DNA from: Opisthorchis felineus
Lineage: Eukaryota > Platyhelminthes > Trematoda > Opisthorchiida > Opisthorchiidae
Assembly: GCA_004794785.1 (NCBI GenBank)
Contig: SJOL01009849.1
Coordinates: forward strand, 1,810,418 to 1,874,417
DNA: 64,000 nt
Direction of reading: 5' to 3'
Part shown: in pieces, positions 38,936-50,084 of the stretch
Layout: each line of letters opens with the position of its first letter
Position numbering within the stretch: position 1 is the first letter of the stretch
Notes under the pieces: generated by a model
Seen by the model: only the letters and a program-made list of their open reading frames with translations
Databases searched by the model: none
What the model was told of the DNA's origin: nothing
Translations under genes and position numbers: made by a program

Positions 38936-39174
38936 TTTGCATGAGTTATACACTCTGCAGGCCACCTGAGAGGTGGTCAGATATCTTCTTGGCGCGTTGC
39001 TGGCTAACTATTATGCTTGTATCCACAGGAGCCAACCAGTGTTAATGCACTTAGTAATCGCTGGGAAATTTTTTGCCTGACCAGTCGGCAAATATAATGA
39101 AAATCACTATATGTCGCCAACAAATGTACTGCAGCATCGTGCCAATAGAAAAATGGAACGCGGCTGTCCTTGTG

Positions 39175-39415
39175 TGGCGTATTCAGCTGTAGAATATCAC
39201 AAAAGCGAGATTCAGCTGGGATTCGATTGAGTCGCACATGTAAACCATACTGGTGTGCAGATGAGTGTAGTTGGAGGATTTCGTGCAATTCGCGTTCAAG
39301 TAGAACAGAAGTTTGACGGGAGATAGGGGACTGCGCTTCCCTGATGAACCCGGAGAAGGAAAAAACCAGTCGTAAGCTGTCGAAGGTTTTTCGTCGACCT
39401 TGTGAGTAGGAAGCT
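39175..39415. repeat. Fold-back repeat FB1, copy 8 (single inverted arm)
   Basis: Inverted arm: gcgagattcagctgggattc, tggtgtgcagatgagtgta, caagtagaacagaagtttga, gggactgcgcttccctgatg, ending cgaccttgtgagtagg. The 147-codon minus-strand frame at 39,004-39,447 is mostly this repeat and is not supported as a gene. Confidence 0.72.
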
Positions 39416-39814
39416 CCGTCGAGAACGTGGCAGGACAATTCTCCCATTCATAATAAACAACACGAACATCTGGAAAGTGGTTATTTACTCATGAGTGGAT
39501 GTTTTTTCTCATTAAAAGAAACCAGCACTACGCATTTGAACACAACGGAATCCCAACTTGACCGATGCGTGTAAGTGTCTTCAGAATCCGAGTATCATTT
39601 TGGGAAGCTAAGTTAGTAGGAACACCTCAGTCGTTAAGTATACTCCAAAGACTTGAAGAGACTTATAATTGGTAAGCTGGGTAGGCACTTAACATGTGCT
39701 TCAAAGAAGGACAACAATACTTTAGTGAGAACGGGCCAGTGGAGGATCTTGTGAGTAAAATATAAATCATTCAGCATATGTAGTAAATTATCTCGAAAAC
39801 AGGTGGAGGTCAAG

Positions 39815-39910
39815 CTGTTCTCTGAGCTTGGTGATTTTGTTGCAAACGTTTCATCACCACTCGAGGAGGGATCATCAGTGCACTGTTGTGGAACCGAAGG
39901 TTGATTGGGC
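39815..39910 (-). repeat. PLE-tail-like fragment
   Basis: Plus-strand gttgcaaacgtttcatcacc, then tcgaggagggatcatcagtg, is a near copy of the sequence at 6,975-7,020 downstream of the PLE endonuclease. On the minus strand it reads DDPSSSGDETFATKSPSSEN. No RT or endonuclease sequence adjoins it, so it is a short relic. Confidence 0.6.
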
Positions 39911-40004
39911 GTTTTCACCCAAATTGATGAGCTTAAGGCACAAGTGAGCAATCAGAGCCACCACCCTTCGCGTCCTTATCATTCAAGAACAGTTGATTCT
40001 TTCG

Positions 40005-40280
40005 ACAAATAAACTCATTTGCAAATCAATTTAGTTTTCATGAGAGACTCAAGTGAATCCCTCGTTTATGATATCCTTTGACTGAATGTGCTGCACAAAG
40101 GCCAAACTGATTTGCAAATGAATGTATTTGTCGAAGTCAGTCCAATTTGGATTCAACCGGAACATGTGGTTGACGGAAACTCGGGGACTGCGCCTACCTC
40201 ATGAGCCCAAAGATGACCGAAACCGATCGTGGGTTGTCGAAGAGTTTTCAGCAAGCTTGTGAGTAGTCTCCTCTAGTTGA
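40005..40280. repeat. Fold-back repeat FB1, copy 9
   Basis: A forward inner arm (40,010-40,100: aactcatttgcaaatcaat, gagagactcaagtgaatccc, ctgaatgtgctgcac) is joined to an inverted inner plus outer arm (40,100-40,280: ctgatttgcaaatgaatgta, gacggaaactcggggactgc, then cagcaagcttgtgagtagtc). Confidence 0.78.
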
Positions 40281-40308
40281 TTGTTTCCTTTAGTTGATTG
40301 TTTCCTTT
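40274..40308. repeat. Tandem duplication of a 17-base unit
   Basis: tagttgattgtttcctt is present twice in direct tandem immediately beyond the end of FB1 copy 9, possibly a scar of that insertion. Confidence 0.85.
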
Positions 40309-40774
40309 TTTCATCAAGGAGCAAACGTATTCAAAATATGACCAAATCATGATTTTATGATATTAGAAGTCATCGTTATTGGTAAATCGGTGCCATCCTG
40401 TGTAGGAGGTTATCATTTGAAACGGTGGTATTCCTATAAAGACAGTTTTATAACAGAAAGTACCTCTACACTTAATATATGCAGAGCCTCAGGAACTAGG
40501 TGAAAGCAGTTTCCAAGTACCAACCTTTCGACGGACCGCAAGCCAAGATAACGACGGATGTACCCCTCTATAGGCCAGCAAAACTTTGTTCTGTGTGAAG
40601 AGTATGTTTTACACTTGTTCAGTATATCTGTTTCTTGCGTTAATTCAACTGCTCAGTGTATGTGTTTAAAAAACAGGGTCTTGAATCTGATAAAGTGTAG
40701 CGCGCTGTGATTATCTGTTTTGATCCATATTTGATTCGGTTTACATAAAGCAGATGTTAGTTTAGACGTAATAT

Positions 40775-41060
40775 AAGAATGCTGAAAACTCTTCGACAGC
40801 CCACGACCGGTCTCGCCCTTCTTGGGGCTCATCAGGTAGGCGCAGTCCTGGAGTTTCCGTCAACTTTATGTTCTTCTTGAACCCAAATTTACGAACTTAG
40901 CAATATACACTCAGTTGCGTACCAGTTTGGTTTTTGATGGGAGGCTCATCTGGAACCCAGCTCAAAAACACCATAAACAAGAGATTCAGCTGGAGTCCAG
41001 GTGAGCCTCCCGTCAAAAACCAAATTGGTGTGCAGATGACAGTATTTCGCTGGATGTTAG
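40775..41060. repeat. Fold-back repeat FB1, copy 10
   Basis: The forward arm (40,778-40,960) is very close to consensus (ctgaaaactcttcgacagcc, gcccttcttggggctcatca). It meets an inverted inner arm (40,975-41,050) head to head, so atgggaggctcatctggaac and ccaggtgagcctcccgtc form a tight inverted repeat around 40,965. The outer inverted arm is missing. Confidence 0.78.
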
Positions 41061-43231
41061 TTTCCTTCACTCAAGTTTATGGGAAGATGAATAGCATGAT
41101 TTCAGGCGTGAAACGATTAACAGATACAAGTTAACACCGCAGGGTAAAGTACCGTAGCTTATTAGAGAATCAGTTTGGAAGTCAGCTAATGCATCATGGT
41201 TCACTGGAACTTGTTTGTGCTGCCCCGTCTGTTTCACTCATAGTCCAGAGGCTGCGCATCACGCGGCCGTGAAACAAACGAAAGCGTCGTTGTTTCGTGG
41301 AGGGTGATCCACATTATATGAACATCAATCACTACATCCTACTCTCAAGTCTCTATCAGAAATCAGTGTAAAGATCCGATGCGAAAATTTCTCCCAAACC
41401 TTGGCAGCTGTTACTAGATCTAGCAGAGCTGAGTATACAGACTTTGTACCGCACAAAATACATTTCAGTTTTGAAGGAGTTCATTTTGTTTGCAAAAATT
41501 TGTGTGAACTTCATCGAACTTGATTGCTATTACAATGATTGAGGGTGATCAGGTAAGCATAGGCAACGTTGACGTAAAATTACATGCGTTCGATGAACTT
41601 CATGTTCTTTCCCATGTGCAAGCATTTATGACGACCCGAATTGGTTTCAGGAGAAAATTCCTCGGAATTTCTAACTGGCCATAACAGTCCGTTGTTGAGC
41701 CCTACTACGGACAGTATCACTCACGCCTCGTGGAACTGCATGTGTGGAACGGCAAAATAATAGACCGTTCTTGTTTTCGAATGTATAAATTCGGTCCATC
41801 AGGCCATTGTTAGGGAATTTCCTCCGTGGGCTTTCCACTTTTATACCCCTAACTTTATATTCAACTTTCTCAATGTAATGTTAGTTGCGGAAGTGTGGGT
41901 TTTGAGTTCTAGTAAGAGCCCTAAAGGGCCGACTTTAGCTTACGCGCGGCTTTCGCTGAGGTAGGATCTGCGTATACCAAAATCCCGAATAATTAATTAT
42001 TGTGACTGTCATTGAACACAGCATGTTTTATATTTTGAACAAAAAAGTTTAACCCGGATGCATTTTTCACTTATACGACAGGTGTTTGGATCTGTTCATA
42101 TTTACTTGCCACAACTCAACAAACCACCTGATTTTTTATAGCAGTATCCATATATTACCGGGGTCCTGTCCCCGTAAGCTGCTCTTATAGTGACACAGTA
42201 TCCATCAGATTGTTTTGCAGCTGTTCTCAGTGGTCAGGCCCGCGGTCGTAATCTGACTGGCCGTGCTGCAAATCAGATAGTGGGCGTGACCACATGTCTA
42301 AATATGCAACGTTAATTTCATTGTTGCAGAAGAGGATCTAGTTAAAATATCGGAAACGCACCTCATCCTACTCGGACGTGCGCTTCCTGTTTTCGTTTCG
42401 GGTGGAATCTTTTTCAACCCATGCACGTTTAATCGCGAGTTACTGCACACTCTCTCTGTCCCTTTATCCTATCTATCCAATCACCTCAGCAACGTTATGG
42501 TTCCTCTTTCAAAAGATGCATTTCACGTTGTACACGAGCGCATCTGCTGCAGTAGACAAGCGGAAGTGAAAGTCCGTCATTTGTTGGTGCGTAACATAAT
42601 GTCTGTTTATTTACGTGTACTTGTGTACGTGTGTAGCTTCATGCCTCACTGATTATAGTTAGGCAAGCCAGCTGGAGTGATGTACCACGATTAGAAATAA
42701 CATAATTCACTCTCCTTCTCGTCTCTGCGTGTGCCACCCAGTGAAGGAAATGTCCCACTGGGTGCTCATGCGTATCATGTACGTTCGGTCCAGTGTTGCA
42801 CACTTCCTGTGTAGTCAGTTGTATGGACAGTACTCATGGACTTTATCGCTCTCCTTGCCTCAGTCGAGCGCAGATGTCAATCTGATGCTACACTACTAGT
42901 TATGACAAGAACAGGCGTGTCTTATTGAGGATACTGATAAGTAAGATCGTCTAGCTTAAATAAGTATCAGCAGCTTCCTTGCTTGTGCAGTTTAATGTTG
43001 AATGTCCCCGAATACTTCACAAACATTTCGCGCACTTGGGCTTTGGTAAAAGTTTTTAGGTTGGTACACATATTGTGCAATCAAACGTTACTCCGACAGC
43101 CAGTTCTGTTTCGCAAAACAATTAGAAACCCAATGTAGGCTAGAAAACATTTTTCACTTAAAAAGAACTAAGCGAATAAGCATAGAAGTACTGCCGAAAT
43201 ATTGGTAGCTAGGGTGAGTTTATTGGTAGTT
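41061..43231. other. No gene recognised
   Basis: No FB1 copies occur from here to the end of the window. A pyrimidine-rich stretch at 42,360-42,560 has a 63-codon frame without domain. Confidence 0.55.
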
Positions 43232-43390
43232 GATCAGGTGGCTGTTGATCTGTTCGTCAAGCTTGGCAAATGATTTGGCCTGATGCACCCAACTGCGCAC
43301 TGATGATGTCTCCTCGAATGGTGACGAAAAGTTTGCAAATCAGCTGTCAAGCTCGGCGAACAAAACAACAGCCACATGATCAACAACCAA
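43232..43390. repeat. Inverted repeat carrying the PLE-tail motif
   Basis: gttgatcaggtggctgttga, then tcgtcaagcttgg, at 43,232-43,270 is mirrored by ctgtcaagctcggcgaac, then aacagccacatgatcaaca, at 43,345-43,385. Between them lies actgatgatgtctcctcga, then tggtgacgaaaagtttgcaa, which reads DDVSSNGDEKFANQLSSSAN and recurs in reverse orientation at 6,980-7,015 (the tail of the PLE) and at 39,835-39,880. Probably a PLE-derived or PLE-associated non-coding repeat. Confidence 0.6.
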
Positions 43391-43629
43391 AGAAGTACCG
43401 CAATTTCTGCGGTTTAGGAAGTTGCAAAGCGGATCGTTGCATCAATCTATATTGTGGTGTCTCTTGAGACACTCTAGTTCAATTTTTGTCGCCCAACTTG
43501 ACCAAACACGTAGTTCGAGCCGGTTATTGCAGTAATTTGAAGCCTACCACTAGAATAGATAAGGCAACAAACTCATTCCCTCTTTGAAGACAGTTGACAG
43601 ATGTGGGTGTTTACTGTCACATTCAACAT

Positions 43630-44274
43630 CTAATTTACCCCTTCCGAAACACTCATTTGGATGTGAAATGGAGATTTTGATTTCAGTATGAAATATATAG
43701 TGAGAATATGGAACTTTATTTTGTAGTTACTGCGAAGCGCTCTCAAGAAATGAAGAAATTCTTCCAGCCTGTACAAATTACATTTTTCTAACGGATGGCC
43801 AGCCTTGAATGAATGAATAAATGAATGAGGCCAGTGGCAAAAGCCTCGATTGTCAGTGGACATACGTTTTGCTTCCAACTCCACGAGAATGCTTCCATCA
43901 TGACAAATATTTTCTCGGCTTTGTTTTGGCAGACGAAAGTAGTGGAACGCACATGCTATCCGGTAATGCTTTTTTAGAGAACAAGGAGCACGTTGGGGAG
44001 GCATGTTGAGATCAAACCGGCCACTTTGTCTGAACTGTGTTGAAATGTCTCCCGTAACTAGAAGTCTTAGAGTCAGTTTGGAAATCTCACACTGGAAGCT
44101 TGGTCCTCTTAGCTGTTTTCTTGGGTTGCAGTACAATTTTGATTCCCTCAGTTTAGTTTTGTAGAGGGCGTTCGAAAAACTGACCCTGACCCGGATTTCC
44201 CGGACTTTTCCGGCTATACAGACCAGAAAAACTTGAACAATTTTCAACCCCTGAAATTCACAAAGGTTTTCCAA
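43630..44274 (-). CDS. Long unassigned open frame (214 codons)
   Basis: The longest open frame apart from the zinc-finger exon. The peptide is Cys/Arg/Leu-rich without recognisable domain (for example KSPFHIQMSVSEG near the end), and one part is produced by the GAAT tandem repeat at 43,806. A 62-codon frame is open on the opposite strand. It has no splice-like borders that I can defend. Listed because a frame this long is unusual for chance in this base composition. Confidence 0.15.
   Translation of the reverse strand: MENLCEFQGLKIVQVFLVCIAGKVREIRVRVSFSNALYKTKLRESKLYCNPRKQLRGPSFQCEISKLTLRLLVTGDISTQFRQSGRFDLNMPPQRAPCSLKKHYRIACAFHYFRLPKQSRENICHDGSILVELEAKRMSTDNRGFCHWPHSFIHSFKAGHPLEKCNLYRLEEFLHFLRALRSNYKIKFHILTIYFILKSKSPFHIQMSVSEGVN
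43806..43830. repeat. (GAAT/AATG)n short tandem repeat
   Basis: Tetranucleotide GAAT run with one variant unit. A similar short GAATG-type run occurs at 61,137-61,160. Confidence 0.85.
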
Positions 44275-44709
44275 TAGAATTCAGTCTTTTCCAATAACCT
44301 CAAGGATACAATATTCTGAACATACCCGCATGCGCATTGCAACCATAAACTGCTTGCTACCTCTCCAAAACCTCCTTGCGTATGTCAGTTTCCTGAGACT
44401 CTTTGAGAAGCCACGGTCTAATTTTTGAATGATCAATTTGTTTCCGTCCTACAACTGACTAATGACTCCAACACCGTTCCTAATGTCTTCCGGTTTAGGC
44501 TTTCAACAGCATCAAATCGCCGTAATGAACTCTCTTTTACCCATTCAACCATCTCGTCCCATCCCACTCTTGAATCGACACACCATCCCTCACCTTTTCT
44601 TCGTTCGTGCGTCCGACTGAGATGAGCTTGGAACGGTGAGGCACTTAAAATGGGGTGGTAGAGCGTTTATGGAGGCTTCATTCCGTCCACGCTTCACCAT
44701 CTTGCTTGC

Positions 44710-45310
44710 ATGACTCTTGCCAATGTATGTCTACTCAGTTTAATATGCCAATCACCTGACCATGAGTTCAGACTTGTCTTCACTTTCGAAGAACAAAATC
44801 ACTTCACTACCTCATTCTCAATCTCCCTCTATCTTAGTTCCGGTGGAGTTTTTACCAGTTGCCGCCCCACCACAGTTTCTGTCGCACAAGTTAGATCGTT
44901 CAAGTGCTGGTCGGATGTTCTGTTGTTCCATTCTGCTCTGTTCTTTCACCATCCGAAGCACCGACTACCGGCTGACCGACCGTCTACCAGTGCCACAGAT
45001 GAGGCATACAGAATGATGAAATTTAACAAACGTTGTCAACCTGTAGAGTCGATGAGGTACATTTTTCATTCTCTCAGGATGGGGACGGGAAAAAAATTCT
45101 GTGGGCATGGTTTTGTGGTGGAGCAAGCGGGCTGCACAGGATGCATTCTGCATTCGACGATCACGGAGATAAACTCGTCCAAACCACAAATTTCTACCCT
45201 TTTCTGTTTGACAGTGAGCATACACACCCGGATATTTCTTCGTTGTTTCATTATTGTGCACAGGTTAACAACACATGCGCTCCGTTCCGAGTGATGTTTG
45301 TGTGTCTGTG
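44710..45310 (+). other. Stretch open in several frames, no gene assigned
   Basis: A 194-codon plus-strand frame (44,710-45,294), further plus frames (44,762-45,016 and 45,033-45,311) and a 98-codon minus frame (44,965-45,261) overlap here. This shows a local scarcity of stop codons and somewhat higher GC. The 44,762 frame (SLPHSQSPSILVPVEFLPVA) is Ser/Pro-rich like disordered regulatory protein. No domain, no convincing exon borders. Confidence 0.2.
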
Positions 45311-48300
45311 ACTAATGGCACATGAACGGAGACCTATTCTACAGGTTAAAACAAACGACAATTTGGGTGCATCGTTTTTTGACATTCGAACACGCACGAT
45401 CGTGCCCGTTCACCTGTAAGTGATAAAGTGATTGGTGAGAGTGAATAAACTCAACTGGAAAGGACATAAATTATGTTCCTTTAATCAAAGACGGAGGGCG
45501 GATAAGAGCCGGACAACAAACCTCAGAAATGATTGAGACAAAACAGCCATTCGTAAGTTTTCGGAGAAGCTCCTGAAAATGATTAGGATAAAAGGAGACG
45601 TGGCTGCAAGCGTCCAGTAAAATATATTTGCGAATGCACAGAACTGCACTTGCAGGCCGCATAGTTTGCCCACCCATCTAGATCCGCGATAATGACCACC
45701 CCTCACAGAATGACCCTTTCATGAGAAAGCTTACAATGAAAAAAGTTAGGGTGGTCAAACAGAATCTCTTCTGGAGTGGTTTTGATTAAAAAAGCAGTCG
45801 TAATTGGTATTTATGGTGGATTCTCGTCATACAGACCTCCATTGTTATGTTCATCAAGGAAGAAGGGCGTGAGAGAACGTCCACTATCTCTCGGCAGTTA
45901 CTTAAGTAATCTTCGGTCAATATTGTGGCCAAGTACAACTTGAAGATTCATGAAACTTTTAGAACGCTTCCTGGACTTTTATAGTCCTCTTTCAGCGAGA
46001 AATTTTAGATAACAGTGTTTGTTGCTTACATGTGTTTGCTTTACCTATAAGTGATTTCAACGTAATCCACAAAAACTAAATCTTGCCGTCTGAGAATATG
46101 TAAAACGTGAATAAAGCAAGTTCAAACAAACCCTAAAATAGATCTACCGCACAGCACGCCGTAGACTAGTTTCTCTCACTGCAAGAAGGCATCCTGGACC
46201 CATTAACCTATTACCTGTCTTGATAGTTTCAACTATGCAAAATGCCCATATGGCGATTCCGTTTTCTCCCCGGATGCATATCGCCAGGCAAACTGTTTTT
46301 TCTCTGATCCCGTTTATGTTGATTCTTGTCCCAATTGGACTGGCGAAAGTGTATAGGCTGAATAGTGCGGCATTATGTTGGTTCAGATGGCTTCACATTA
46401 CGATCGACGGGAGTGATTTTAGACCTGTTGCCTTATGTGATTCATGGATCTAGGTCAGCTTGCTGTGCATCTGACCTCACTCCGGGCCGCTTCCAGGAGG
46501 AACGGGTCGCGCGGCCACCATGTCCGTTCGTTTTGTTGGCTAGGGTTTGTTTGACGTACTATTCATCTGCTGCATAGCAGTGTTAGTAACCCAACTATGG
46601 AAGTGTACTTGAGTGGCACATTGAGAAAGCGTCCGCCAGCCAACTTGGGCTTCAACGAATATAGCACAGGCGCAGCCTCCCTATGTTGACAACAAGGAGC
46701 GTAACTAAAAGATTCAGTTTGTTCGAGATGACAAGCTGGCATTAAACCGGTCAAGTAAAGTGCACAGCCAAATAGTCGCCCAGATTCCTACCCATACTTC
46801 CAACCCACATCCGCCCATATACGATCAAAGTCCATGTTTTCGCAAATAATGCGGTGCCATAAAACACATTCAATTAAATTCGGATGGTCGATTTGCCTTC
46901 ATCTCTGAAAACACACAGGAACAAGAAACCTAACGGGTTCAACAAATACATGGGTAAATTCTACAAGATTCCACAGGACAGTGGAGCACTAGAAACTAAC
47001 TGAAAGCAACTTAGTTTCCAAAGGTCCAAAGGACGTCAGAGGGGCACTGGCTAACCTGTTTACGCTAAACCAAATAGCCCCAAACATTGTTAACACGACA
47101 TTCACGTAGAAGAGAAGTAGATTTGAAATAACTCTTGAATTTACATATACTTACGTAATCACGATATTTCGACTGCATTTTCACAGTATGAACCCCGAGC
47201 ATTCAATAAGGAAAAAGTATTACTTTACTAACAAAGAACCGTCTCCCAACTCAATTGAAGCTAGCCTGTTCTGCCACCAGCGTTTCTATTGATTATTGGT
47301 TTTAGAGAAAGTGGGCTGTCTTTACAGTGCAGTCATCTCTTAGGAATAGTGAGTATAATCAAACTATCCATATCTTGATGCATCCTCGTGCATAAAACTT
47401 GAAACATTGCTACATCCCAGAACGGCTCTGCGGCTCCGGTAACAATCCGGCTTTGGCTACAAGCCAAAAGACCAAATGTGGAATGTTCTTCCCGTTTTTC
47501 CGCGTACAGGAAATGTGTAAGGAATGTGTGTCTGTTTAAGTGCTTACAGATCTCTCAGACCAACTACTACGAAAACAACAGATTCCCATAGCATTATTTT
47601 GCACAATTGCCCGTTGAGACCAAATGCGGGCCTCTTGTCTTTTTCGGATTTATGAATCCCCCGTTAAGTAGCTGGGCTAATACCGATGGCATTAGTTTCT
47701 AGAGAGACACTCGGCGCAACAATAAACAAGGCAACATAGAAGAAGATAGATGTAAACATGTATCAACAAACTTCCAGACATAACTATTCCCGGGATTCAT
47801 ATGACGCGCTTTTTATTCGTGAAGTCACGCTCTGGTCAAACAAATTCTTTCACACATGGTAGTATGGCCTACTTGCTACTAGGTGGTTTGCTTTGTCGAG
47901 GGTCCAGTCTGCAGCATTCACAGCTTGTCCACAAAATGCTAGTTAACACTGTTGTTCCACGCCAAACTAGTTGGATGGACAGTTGGCATCGCTGACAACG
48001 ACTGGTCTCCATATCATTCTTTTTATGTGAGAATGAAGAAAATCGTTTGACAATGGAACCCATCAGCTGCACGGCTGTTAAGTAATCCAAAGGAAACAGC
48101 AGAGTCTGGCTCTGACTACGATAGCCAAAACTACACTAGACTGATCAATAATTCTGAGAGAGATCATAATTAAAAACAATATGATTATGATCTTGCACTT
48201 TAGACCCTGAGCTTTCCCGTTGTCTGAATCATGGTCGTAGTCATAGTGAATTTTTAAAGACCAAAGTATCAATATTTTGGATAATATCCATAACCCAACT

Positions 48301-48471
48301 GAGGCGGTACAAGAATAAGCTCAAGCCTGCTGTACAGGTCAATATATTTTTACGCCGCACTCGAGTGTTGTCTTCTCTTTATGAAGTTAAAAACGCTTTC
48401 TGTGGAAGAGTGCTAGTTTATTCCGATGGCAAGTAGAAACAACTCACAATATGGTTCAGTTTTCGTTTCAG
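45311..48471. other. No gene recognised
   Basis: Short frames only (for example 46,220 and 46,365, +, hydrophobic). No repeat family or domain recognised. Confidence 0.55.
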
Positions 48472-48594
48472 TCGGACACTAAAAGGGATGCTTCTGAAAT
48501 AGCCCCACAGGCTAGTCCTCGCAAGACGGACACGTCTGAAAAAAATCATGCCTGTACGGAGTTAGTAGCAGTTTTCCTCATTGGAAAAACCACG
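48472..48594 (+). CDS. Candidate internal coding exon (phase 0/0), unrecognised
   Basis: A 41-codon open stretch is bordered by a good acceptor (TTTTCGTTTCAG ending at 48,471) and a good donor (ACG|GTATGT at 48,595). The peptide starts SDTKRDASEIAPQASPRK and is polar and Ser/Lys-rich in its first half, as in the disordered linkers of transcription factors. Length is a multiple of three and both borders are in phase 0, so it could splice in frame into the zinc-finger exon at 53,832. I do not recognise a domain. Linking it to the zinc-finger gene is inference from strand, phase and proximity (5.2 kb). Confidence 0.35.
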
Positions 48595-49835
48595 GTATGT
48601 GACCTCTGCAGAAGGCTAAATACTCTCTTCCTTGTGGTGACTATTGCGTTTCGGTGCATCTTCCACGCGTGTTTCGGATGATGCCACAGACCTACTCAAC
48701 TGCTGATTCACTGCCTGATTGAAAATATTTACTAGAGTATATGAGCTAAAGGGATGCGTGAATGGCCCATTAATTTGAGAGATTCATGTGGCCTGCAAAA
48801 TCTCAAAGACACCTAATTATTCCCTAAGGATTGATCTGTTATTAACGTAACTAATTTAACTTTAGGAATGACATAAACTCACAGTCTTTCAGAAAAGAAG
48901 CACTAAACTGCGGTTTTGGCGCGACCTGTTTCTGGAAAGTGCGGATTCGTACAAAGTTTTCACGCATCTTTTACGCATTTGTTCAGGGTCAAACCTGACT
49001 ATATTTCTGATAGCTCAGATTCGGCTTCCGAGGTTATCTTTTGTCAGATTATTTGATGTGAATCTTGGACTTTCATTCTCATGGTAGAGCGACTTTAGCC
49101 CTTTAACATATATCTTGGCTTTCAAGTTAGAGAACCGGCATCAGTACCTACTAATAAACTATCTGTCTCTTGCATTTGGTCCATAAAAGCTTCGGGAAGA
49201 TTGACAGAATGGGAAAGTACTGTACATACTCGATATAATCAAGCTACAATCTGACATCAAACAAGTGTCCAGTTCGTTCATTGGCCCAGTTATCTGCATT
49301 TTACATTTGGCATTTTTATTATGGAAGATAGAACCAAATTGAAGGAAAAGACTGTTTTTATTAGAATTTACCGTACTGCCATACTTTATCAAATAGCAGT
49401 TATTTCACATCAGCTCATCCCTAATAGCCTCATAGTGCTACACTCAACATAGGCGACTCATATTTGGAACCATCCTTTCGCTTGCTTCCGTAGAATCCTA
49501 CGTTAATCCTTTCCGAAGAGCACTGGCCTTATTTTCCGGGAATTTACTTGAATTTTTTGCTGGTTGAACATCCGCTGCAGCAGCGCATTCGGTCGACCGG
49601 AAATGAAGCGAACGCTCAAAATGCTGGTACTACAAAAACGAGGTGTGTCTTTTCAACAAGTTCTCCTCCGGTTTGTGAGTGTGTCAGCAAGTGTGCGCGC
49701 ATGCGTGTGACTTTGCATCCATTTATTAGAATCGTATATCGGCGCAAATCAGCCGTCATCACTGTCCCGTCATCAACCTCTTCTAGGTGGAATTTACCAT
49801 TTCCGCCTCATCTGTGTTCACGGTCGCGTCCCCAG

Positions 49836-50009
49836 GATACCATGCCGGTTAATTTGCACCCTAATAGACTCAGACAAGGCTACGAAGACAAGGAAAATGG
49901 GGAAGAGGTGGAGGACGACACAGTTGATAACAACAGCAACGACAAGTCTTCAAACCACTGCTTTACCACTTCCCTTTCACCCACATCTCTCACAAAGATA
50001 ATGAGCCTT
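49836..50009 (+). CDS. Candidate acidic/Asn-rich coding exon, unrecognised
   Basis: A 178-codon open frame (49,548-50,084) holds, after a pyrimidine-rich acceptor ending CCCCAG at 49,835, a strikingly biased peptide: YEDKENGEEVEDDTVDNNSN, then a Ser/Thr-rich segment. Such an acidic, disordered block is typical between the two finger arrays of EVI1-type proteins, but there is no alignable homology. Entry is in phase 0, compatible with the exon at 48,472-48,594 and with 53,832. The proposed donor (CTT|GTGCGT at 50,010) is weak, so the 3' border is uncertain. Confidence 0.35.
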
Positions 50010-50084
50010 GTGCGTGGCAAGATATGGTTTCGTGGGTCTGTGCCGAAAGCAAGCATACATTGCTTAAATCAGATAAGCTGTTAA

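Noticed and set aside
39004..39447. 147-codon minus-strand open frame
   Set aside because: Most of it is FB1 repeat copy 8. The same reading appears in other FB1 copies with different frames and stops, so it is not a conserved protein.
45033..45311. Two-exon model with a mini-intron at about 45,056-45,077
   Set aside because: The implied intron (GTACAT to CTCTCAG) is about 22 bases, too short to be credible.
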